Source: Hirundichthys speculiger
Lineage: Eukaryota > Chordata > Actinopteri > Beloniformes > Exocoetidae
DNA length: 64,000 nt
Direction: 5' to 3'
Assembly (NCBI GenBank): GCA_018398805.1
Contig: JAGFBZ010000178.1
Location: 620,001-684,000, forward strand
The translations under genes were made by a program, and so were the position numbers. Shown piece by piece: positions 56,347 through 64,000 of the stretch (positions within the stretch are counted from its first letter, which is position 1; every line of letters starts with the position of its first letter). The notes below the pieces were generated by a model, which was given only the letters and a program-made list of their open reading frames with translations, searched no databases and was not told the DNA's origin.

Positions 56347-57654
56347 CTGAAGTCAGAGAGAGAAAGAGAGAATGGAAATGATCCATCACACTGGAGACAG
56401 AAGAGGGGCACAGAGCGCATTTAATTAACCCAAAAATAAGAATACGTGTGGGGAAAACGGGCTGCTGGAAAGTGGGTAAGAGAAGGAAGTTTAATTAGAG
56501 CAAAGTGGCCACTTTGGAGAAAAACAGACTGGCTTGTATGCACCAGAATGGAGGACAGTGAAATGCAGATTTAGAAGAAGTGTCGCCGTCACAGTTTCAT
56601 CAGCTCATTAACGTCTTCACTAATTCGTTTTAACGGGGCCAGGCCAACCCTGTGCCTCTCTCTCCGCTTATGATTATTTCCAAAACTCCTGGGCCTTGTG
56701 TTGGTGCGAGGCAGCTCGAGTGTGTGCGTGACTCGGCTTAGGTGTGTGTGGCACCTTTATTATGGGGATTCTCTGTGATGTGGGCTGCTTCATTAACAGC
56801 AGAGCCCCGAGGCTTTAAAAAGCTTTGGCAGCCATCAGTGTTGTCACATTGCTATTCTAGCCGGGATACAGTGTCTCATGGGAGCCTCAGCCTGCCTCCG
56901 AGCATGCGTCTGTGTTGATGTGTGTCGTGTACACGAGACGGGTGGGCAATGAGCGACGCCGCGCGTGTGTGTGTGTGTATGTGTGAGATGAATACAAAAT
57001 ATGAGTACATGTGAATAAAGTGGAGTTTATTTCATGAGGGTGAGCGAAGCCTCTGGGCATATTCCAGCAGTGTGCTCGGCTCTGCAATACGTGTGCATGT
57101 GCCGGTTGCCAAATTATGGCTGAAGTGATATCCCCAATTACTGTGCAGGAACCACGAAACACAATTAATCTCAATTTGAGGAGCCATCCTGCCTGAACTG
57201 CTCCTCTGGCATTTTATATCAACATCTTCACTATTTCAAACACTGGGGATGCTCTTAAAGCCTTAAAGTACTGCTGACGCCTGAAAACTGCTTTTTTTTT
57301 TTTTTAGGTCCCTTGATTTGGGCTTGCTGAGAGCTGCAACGCGTGGGACATTTCATTTTTCATCATTGCCAACACATTTTAAATTGAGACGTTGGAGTGC
57401 CTCTGATGGCTTTGCAAGCTCATCTTTCCTCCAACATCCTCCAACACAAGCAAGTGTTCTTGCTCATTTACACGCCCGCCTTTGAGGGAGATATGGGGCT
57501 TTTTGCAACAGGAGATCAACATAAAATCGGATTTTCAATTTCGGGATATTATTTGAGTCGATTATGACAAACACAGCAGCAGAATTTGTCCAACTCTCAT
57601 GGATTTCTCTGAATACTACAAATGATTCTTTTAGTTTTACTGCATTTTTATATA

Positions 57655-58453
57655 CCCTATTTTCTGGACTATAAAGCGCACCTGAATATAAGCCGTACCC
57701 ATTAAAATATAAACAAAATATATATTTTGTCACATATAAGCCCCACCAGACTATAAGCCGCCGGTATCCAGGCTGAGAAATAAGATATTTACATCGAAAG
57801 ATTTTGTACCAGAAGTGTTTATTCATATACCTGAACTGATTGTTTCTGAACAGAACCTGTAACACGGCAGTAAAAGTGCTGATCAAACAAAACAGAAAAG
57901 TCACTGATGGTTTTATTCATTTTCTTCCTGTACACTAAAACCAAGTTGCTTTATTTTTCCTCCTCCTGTGTACTGAAACCCCCCCACACAGCAAAGACAT
58001 CCGGAACTGACCTGCGAAATGGACCCGTATCAGGGTCCACTTGCACTCAGTGCTGGATCCCCTTTGGAGCTGGATCGCGGACCTGCTGGCTCCACGTTGC
58101 GTCCGGTCCGAATCTGCGATCTAAAACCTTACCTCTGCAGGCGGGTCTAACTGATAAATCCAGGTGTGTCCGCGTAGCCACAAGGGTCAGACACACCTGG
58201 ATTAATCAGTTTGTCCAATATTAATAAGTATTGATGCTCACAAAATGAATGTAGAGTAGCATAGCCAACATAGGCTACTAAACAATAACAGAATAGCCTT
58301 TAACTACTCGGTTTGTTTTTTGGTTTTTGCACTTCCTGCTAGAGCGCCCCCTGAGGGCTGAAGAAAAATTCATAGAAAAGTCGCATCTCTGTATAAGCCT
58401 CATGGTTTAAAGGGTGGGACAAAAGTAGCGGCTTATAGTTCCGGAAAATACGG
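57655..58453. mobile_element. TIR element, about 799 bp, flanked by TA
   Basis: The left end CCCTATTTTCTGGACTATAA and right end TTATAGTTCCGGAAAATACGG are inverted repeats over about 20 bp. They continue into 'gcgcac...ataagcc' on the left and 'ataagcc...gcggc' on the right. TA dinucleotides border both sides (57653-57654 and 58454-58455), as expected for Tc1/mariner-type or similar insertion. The interior has no recognisable transposase. This PAT-TTTTC-GGACTATAA type is common in fish genomes. Confidence 0.8.
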
Positions 58454-59391
58454 TACTATGAGATTTAGAAATTCACAGGAGGAAGAAGAACAGAAAAAAG
58501 ATACATTCCTCATGCAAGTTACCTTTTGGATGAAGACATAATATATAGACATCAGAGCTGACAAACCTCAGCTCAGTTTTGAAACACTCAGCTTCAGACA
58601 GGCTTTTCATTCCTTTAAAGTCACTAAAAGATACCTGTGAGAACATTTGTTCCTGATTTGACATCTTGAATGAACACCCAAAGACGTGGGAAACAGCTCA
58701 TTTCACTGCAGTTCAATTCATTTCGTTTTTATAGCAGCATCTGGGATAAAAGTCATCTGAGGGATAAAGAGAGACTACACACATATCAGTTCACTCTGAT
58801 TTTATCTAATGCCTATTCATAAAAAGCTGTTTATCTAAGGAAACGGGTGAAAGGACATTCATCTGCCTCATCTGGTCAGACACAGAAAACACTAAGAAAG
58901 GCATTACTGCTGTGGAAAGGCAGAAACAAAATCCAAGTGAGCTCTGCCACTGAATGCGGACTTCAGAGCTACATGTGTGTGTGGCACACACGTCTACGTT
59001 AGACAGCAGGGGGAAAGGAGGAGATGGGGATTTGAACTAACCGCTTGCCTCTAAAAGTCCTGCATATCGTCACTGGTCAATGTCTACACACCCACTGTCC
59101 TGAGGCTGGAATCCAAAAATGTCTACAAGTTAAACGAGGCAGGAAAATAAAAATACAAAGAGGGAGGCGGAGCCTATGCAGATTAGCATCTCTACGCTTC
59201 TACTGGTCACGAGATGTGAAAAGCCATCCTAATTGATCAGTCCTTGTCCCTCTGGTTCTTCAGGATTTGACTTTTATTTCCAGGGAGCAGCGCCAATGGA
59301 CGAATAAGAAACTGCCTTTTGATGCCATTGGACAGACACGCAACCAATCAGAGAAGCAGAGATGCAGGCACGACGACAAACACATTAGTAG

Positions 59392-59831
59392 TAGGGCTGT
59401 AGCGATACACTAATCTCACGATACGATACATGATATTCGGCTCACAAATATATTTACATCAATACATTTACATCATTTTCCGAAAGATTTTAAAGGGACA
59501 AAGTGATTTTGGTGACATCTTGTGAGTGTTCCAATAACTTTGTTTGAATTAATTGAACTGAAAGCATCAATTACACATTATATATGTAATTGTAATAATA
59601 TGGTTGACAGGCAGCTTGCAAATGCTTGACAAACTGAACAAAAGATTTGTTGAGAAAAATAATTTCATTTAGTTAAATAGCGCAAATTGTTGCTTGCGAG
59701 CTTTTAAAGGTGGGACATGGGGGTTTTGAAAGAAGCTTAGAATAACGATACATGCGGCTGAAAAATCGATACTCTTTGGGGAAACAAAATATCGATATAT
59801 ATAGCAGAATCGATAAAATTGCTCAGCTCTA
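59392..59831. mobile_element. hAT MITE copy 2, 440 bp, near-perfect TSD
   Basis: Starts TAGGGCTGTAGCGATACAC and ends AATTGCTCAGCTCTA, like copy 1 at 47832. Flanks attagtag (59384-59391) and attagcag (59832-59839) agree at 7 of 8. The interior differs from copy 1 by small indels, including a loss near the left 'ctcacaa-tatatt' region and an extra 'tatatgtaattgtaataata'-like segment. Confidence 0.92.
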
Positions 59832-60272
59832 ATTAGCAGCAATAACACCAGTAGACGACTTCTGAAGTAAAAAGATCCAAGGTTATTAGCCTTTCTGGAG
59901 CCATCTTGACTGTTTTCTTGGATGCTCCTGTATGAGTCATGACATAAAGCCCTCCCATACCCAACATGAGTGGGGTGGAGGTGGGGCTTGAGTTGTAGCA
60001 CTGGAAATTGCTGTGAATGGGAGGGGTGTTCAGGTGAGGCCAGGCTACACTGATGGATGATGCAACATATTAAACAGACTGAATACTAATTTTTTTTTAC
60101 GTTAGTTTTCTTTTTTTTTTTACCATCAGAATAATCAACACCGTTATAAAAGCTTCACTATATATCCACATAGATATACTCAGTTACATTGTGTCTGAAT
60201 TTTCACTGATGCCTTTTGTGGCCAGAACCCCGTCAAGCGAGGAAAACTACATCTGCACGTGTGACGTCTCAC

Positions 60273-60373
60273 CTCTCGGCAGCACGTTCCACGCAATGGT
60301 GTCGGTGATGGCCGTGAAGATCCAGTTGAGCTCTCCAAGCGGCGTGCGTCTGTCGTTGAGCCGGCCAGGGATC
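60273..60373 (-). CDS. rptor: Raptor exon 8 (about residues 297-331)
   Basis: This 101-nt exon is the most 5' in the window. It follows a ttgcag acceptor and ends GAG|gtgaga (phase 2 in, phase 1 out). Its first base completes a Lys codon, then it encodes [20 protein letters not shown] and [13 protein letters not shown]. It is identical to human as recalled and lies in the C-terminal half of the caspase-like RNC domain. The [16 protein letters not shown] block is a hallmark of Raptor orthologues from yeast to vertebrates. Confidence 0.97.
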
Positions 60374-61036
60374 CTGCAACACACATGGCACCGTGTCAGC
60401 TCCAGTCTCTGCACGCCTCATGCTCAAGAGGACAAGATGGAGATTGCTCTGCACCATCATCACAACAATCCAACGGGAAGAAATTAATATTCACAGGCAG
60501 CGTTTCTTACTGGGAGAGCCGAACGGTTGAATATTCATGCCACTTTATGCGAGCATGTGTGCCCCGGAGCAGATGTACACTGTGAAATGAGTGCCACCAA
60601 GAACAAGCAGGGAAAAAAACAAAGATAAGCTCTGCTTTGATCACACGTGACATCAACATTCAGAAATGTTGCAGGTTGGTTGCGATATCGCAACAGTTCT
60701 GATTCAGCTGCCTTTATAACGTGAGACGCAATGAAATAAATCCATCTGCTGATTCATCTGGCGGACTGGGAAGTTTGCAAGTTAAATGTTTGCGAAGGTG
60801 GCAGTCCCCCGCTGAAACAGTCAGCACCTCCTCTAATGTCATCAGAAATATTATTCATGAAAGACAAATAGTGACCATCATGCAGTGGGATCAAAAGAGC
60901 CCCTATGCAAATACGTTCTGTGATCTGACCCGTTGTGTGAAAAGGTACCTTTATTCACTAGAAATAGATGCCTCATACAGGGAATCAAACATGTCATGGA
61001 CGGTGATTTCTGCTTAACAAGCTGTCTTGACTGGTT

Positions 61037-61190
61037 TCAAGTTTCAAGTTTCAAGTTTATTTGTTCAGGGACAATGCACATTGATGAACATTTCTGTAAA
61101 TGTGCCAGTTTTGTCTGTTTTGGTTTTGTCTCTGTTTCATGGTCATTTCTGTCAGAAACCAAAGACAAAAAAAAAAAACTGCAACAAAGT
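61037..61190 (+). repeat. Dispersed repeat with (caagttt)3 start
   Basis: Three tandem 'caagttt' units lead into 'atttgttcagggacaatgca' and an A-rich end (about 61168-61180), an arrangement typical of a fish retroposon tail. Class uncertain. Confidence 0.4.
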
Positions 61191-63848
61191 GAAACATAAA
61201 GGGATGTGTTGAAGGAAGAATGCAGAGCATCAGCTTCCACATAGCTGACCATGTACCTGAGAATGGAGAGTAAATGAATGTGGAGTAAATTACTCTTTAT
61301 GTGAAAATAAGCAAATGCAAGACTGTAGAACAAAGAGCGGAGATAAATTTCACAAATCCTTTGTAATTGCCAGTAATCCCAGACGTAATCGGTGTGTCTG
61401 ATGATGGAATCTGATGTACAGCTAAAGACATCTGGACTCTTCTGAATCCAATGCAAATCAAACTAGTGAACCCAAAATAAGGAGAGTAAGAGTCACCAGA
61501 GGATACTCATCTGTGGCGTTGAACACCTTTCCCTCATCATGCTTCAGAATAAAAGTGGCACTGTGATCTGTTTCAGTACAGCATCGCTGGAACATCTCAC
61601 AATGAAAAACCACGACTTTAAACTGGCTTCTTCAGCTTTGTTAAATGACATCCCATTCATGGCACAAAACTGTTTCTTGAAAATCAGAGCATATGAAATT
61701 AAAAAAAAAAAGCCCTTCTTCTTTGAGCAACTAGCTTTTGGATTTGACCTCCCAAGTTTGCACTGAAACTGCGCAAATCGATTCAAAGCAGCTGCTGCGC
61801 ACTTGGAGGGACTGAGATGAGAATCGTCCCAAGACTCATTAAAACGGTGGTGTGAACACTGTTTATTCACACCGAATATGGGGGGGTGGGGGGGAAGCTA
61901 AGCAGGGTGCATAACATACATTTTGACCTTTGCTCAAAGGATGTGGGTTGTCTTCTGTGAACGCGCCCCGCCTGAGGGCTCTGACACCGGGGTCAGGCTC
62001 AGGTCATGTTCTGAGGCACCACCTGTGCTGCGCCCTCTGCATCGCTGCAGCTGGTGAGGTCAGCAAACCTTTGTCAAAACAGCTTTTCACATACGACGTG
62101 GGCTTTATCAGCGGTGCATGTTAATTTCACGTACAGACCTTCGGTGAATATCAGCAACAGGAGCATGAACGCAGCTGCGATGCACTCTGGAGGACTTGAT
62201 CAGCGTAAACCCACCGGTACTGCGTTAATCTGTTCCGACAAAATCTTTTCAGATTCACGTTAAGTTGTTCTGGCACTGACAATGACAGCAGAGGAGTCTT
62301 CTTAAGTGTCCGCCTCCTGATGAAACTATTTAGAGCAGTGAGGGGAAATGGGGGATAAAGGCATCGGCTTGTTGTTAGCAAGTGAGTCATGTGCGTCTCA
62401 GTAAAGGATAACATCTTCAATGACTGAAATAAAATTTACGGTAGGGGGAAAATAAGGTTTAGAAGCCACTGCTGAGTGTTTATAACTTTAACGATGACAG
62501 CCGGGATGCTGCGCAGAGATGGACGTGTAACTAAAACCCTAAGAGAAGCCGTGGGAACGGGAGGTCAGCTCCTTTCATCGTTTCTCAGCGCGATCCGTGA
62601 CTTCACATGTCAGGGGATGAAGCGGGAGTATCTGTCGCAGTACAGACAAGAACGGACTAATGCTGCACAACTAATGACTGCACTGTAACAGAGATCTTTT
62701 AAAGGCGCTCCCCGCCAAGGCTCGACCAACCTCAGGAGTCCAAGCTGCAGCAGCGGGGCACCTACGTGACACATTCAGGAGCCCAAAGATTTTAGGCATC
62801 TCACTTAGTTTTTAACTCACTTTCATACTCTTAACTGCATTTCAGATGAAGCTTTGGTAAGGGATCATTTATGAACATACTAAACTGGAGAGGCAACACT
62901 TGAGCATCTGAAATGACTACGGAGTCAAAAGGAACCTGTAACTCGGCTTTGACCAGCGTGAGTTTAAAATATATCAAATGTGCTTAGTGGTTTAGTGACA
63001 TCTCAGATCAGGGTAGAATTATCCAGCCTCTCCATCTTTATATACTGTTAATTTGATCAAAGCAACGTCACAGATGTTTCATGAAAAATATTTGAGAAGA
63101 CCCTCCCCCTCAAAAAAAAAAAAATCATTACTGTATGTCTGTTTTGAACAGAAAACCCTCAGAGTGTAAAGCAGATCAGTGAAGCAGTGAAGACAGACAA
63201 TATCACACTACATGTTGGTTGGCGTATTGATAAAGAATTGGACATGTGTTGTGTTCTTTCTAAAAAAGTTGGATTCACTGAAACTCTGAGCCCCAAAGGC
63301 AGCTCTTCCTGCTCATGTTGTGAGTTTTATTGTTATTTCTGTGCGTTTGCTGCATCTACCCTGAATAAATCAAATCACACGTCAAGCTGTCATTCTTAGA
63401 GTGTTTCATGTTTAGAGTTTGCAGCTGAATCAGACAACTCGGGCCATCTTAAAAAAACACACACCGTAGGCTTTGGTTATTATTAAAACGCAGTAAAACC
63501 TGCGTCACATGTGCGATGCAACGACAACCATGGCTGGCTTCCAGTTTAAGAAAGTAGAAGCAAACTATACAGTGACCACTGCTGTGGCCCCCTGCATTAT
63601 CAAATAACCATAGATGATGTATGCTGGTCAGCTGCACCAGCCACATATTATTATTATTATGTTTACACACTTACTGTCAAAAATCAGCTTGTACTAGCAG
63701 CACAGCATGTGGCTTCAAAACAGCCTTGTTTTCTGACAAATGTTAAGCAACACTCAGAGTGATACATAAGGCCATACCGTCTTTCCTGGATTTTTATTAT
63801 TTATCTTTTCAACTGTGCATCGGCTCCACATCTTTTGCCGCTTTGGAC

Positions 63849-64000
63849 TTAAAGGTGGGGTTGGTGTTCTTTGAAAAAACGGTTCCAGCAATCCAACTCA
63901 AGTGAGATTTTGAAAATATACACTCCCTCCCTCCTCCCAAAGGCTCCGCCTCCTCCTCTTCAGCCCACCCCTCGAAACCACGCCTTCACACGATTCACGA
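63849..64000 (+). repeat. Repeat-like stretch cut by the window edge
   Basis: Starts 'ttaaaggtggggttggtg' and passes through 'actccctccctcctcccaaa' and 'cctccgcc'-type sequence common in fish interspersed repeats. The start resembles 28083. No TIR or TSD can be tested because it runs off the window. Confidence 0.4.

Larger units (their letters stand above)
56347..60272 (-). other. rptor intron 8
   Basis: 3926-bp phase-1 intron. It contains a TG tract (56963-56985), a TA-flanked TIR element (57655-58453) and MITE copy 2 (59392-59831). The stretch 56640-56850 is non-repetitive and could be conserved non-coding DNA. Nothing was recognised in 58460-59390 or 59840-60270. Confidence 0.8.
60374..64000 (-). 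other. rptor intron 7 (partial); no exon seen
   Basis: No match to the preceding Raptor segment (ending VPGVTLDLIEK) was found, so this is the 3' part of intron 7. A 'caagtttcaagtttcaag' triplication with following sequence (61037-61190) resembles a dispersed retroposon. At 63849 'taaaggtggggttggtgttc' begins a repeat-like stretch that reaches the window edge. The rest (61200-63840) shows nothing recognisable. Confidence 0.75.

Noticed and set aside
57464..57904. 146-codon open frame on the minus strand
   Set aside because: It mostly overlaps the TIR element at 57655; no transposase motif, so treated as chance.
59024..59040. Another reverse B-box-like motif (ggatttgaact)
   Set aside because: Isolated motif, no tRNA or SINE head structure nearby.

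Overview
This is a vertebrate nuclear genomic window, almost certainly from a teleost fish and probably a percomorph. It is intron-rich, with GT-AG introns and many microsatellites. It is littered with DNA-transposon families typical of fish: hAT-like MITEs with 8-bp target duplications, Tc1/mariner relics, and RTE and other LINE 3' ends. The species cannot be fixed from the sequence alone.

The only gene I can support is rptor (Raptor, the scaffold subunit of mTOR complex 1), on the minus strand. Seventeen coding exons lie between 3704 and 60373. All have GT donors and AG acceptors and all join in frame, giving 2023 nt (674 codons plus one base). They correspond to about residues 297-973 of the 1335-residue human protein, recalled from memory. 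They match human exons 8-24 if the human exon numbering holds. The first exons (5') lie beyond position 64000. The WD40-coding exons (3') lie below position 1. Exons 8-13 encode the end of the caspase-like RNC domain and the start of the HEAT/armadillo solenoid, with no substitution against the human sequence as I recall it. Exons 14-17 form an in-frame 474-nt block. Exons 18-24 cover the end of the solenoid and the phospho-regulated linker (AMPK, CDK and mTOR/RSK-type sites), followed by the Rag-GTPase-contacting 'claw'.

About 97 percent of the window is intron. Intron 24 (1-3703) and intron 21 (5133-9545) each carry one copy of a 1.14-kb TIR element. Intron 20 holds a LINE 3' end and a hAT MITE. 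Intron 19 holds a small MITE with a perfect TSD. Intron 18 holds a 1.43-kb hAT element ending about 80-90 bp from exon 18. Intron 15 holds a three-element nest. Intron 11 holds a Tc1 relic split by an RTE LINE. Intron 10 holds a MITE ending 24 bp from the exon 10 donor. Intron 9 holds a Tc1 relic split by a MITE, plus a long (TA)n(TG)n tract. Intron 8 holds a second copy of that MITE family and a TA-flanked element.

I found no tRNA, rRNA, CRISPR array, second protein-coding gene or intact transposase. The most interesting signals concern splicing: a (GT)17 tract beside the exon 13 acceptor, a weak donor closing the exon 14-17 block, and a transposon almost touching an exon. The layered transposon insertions can also be dated relative to each other.
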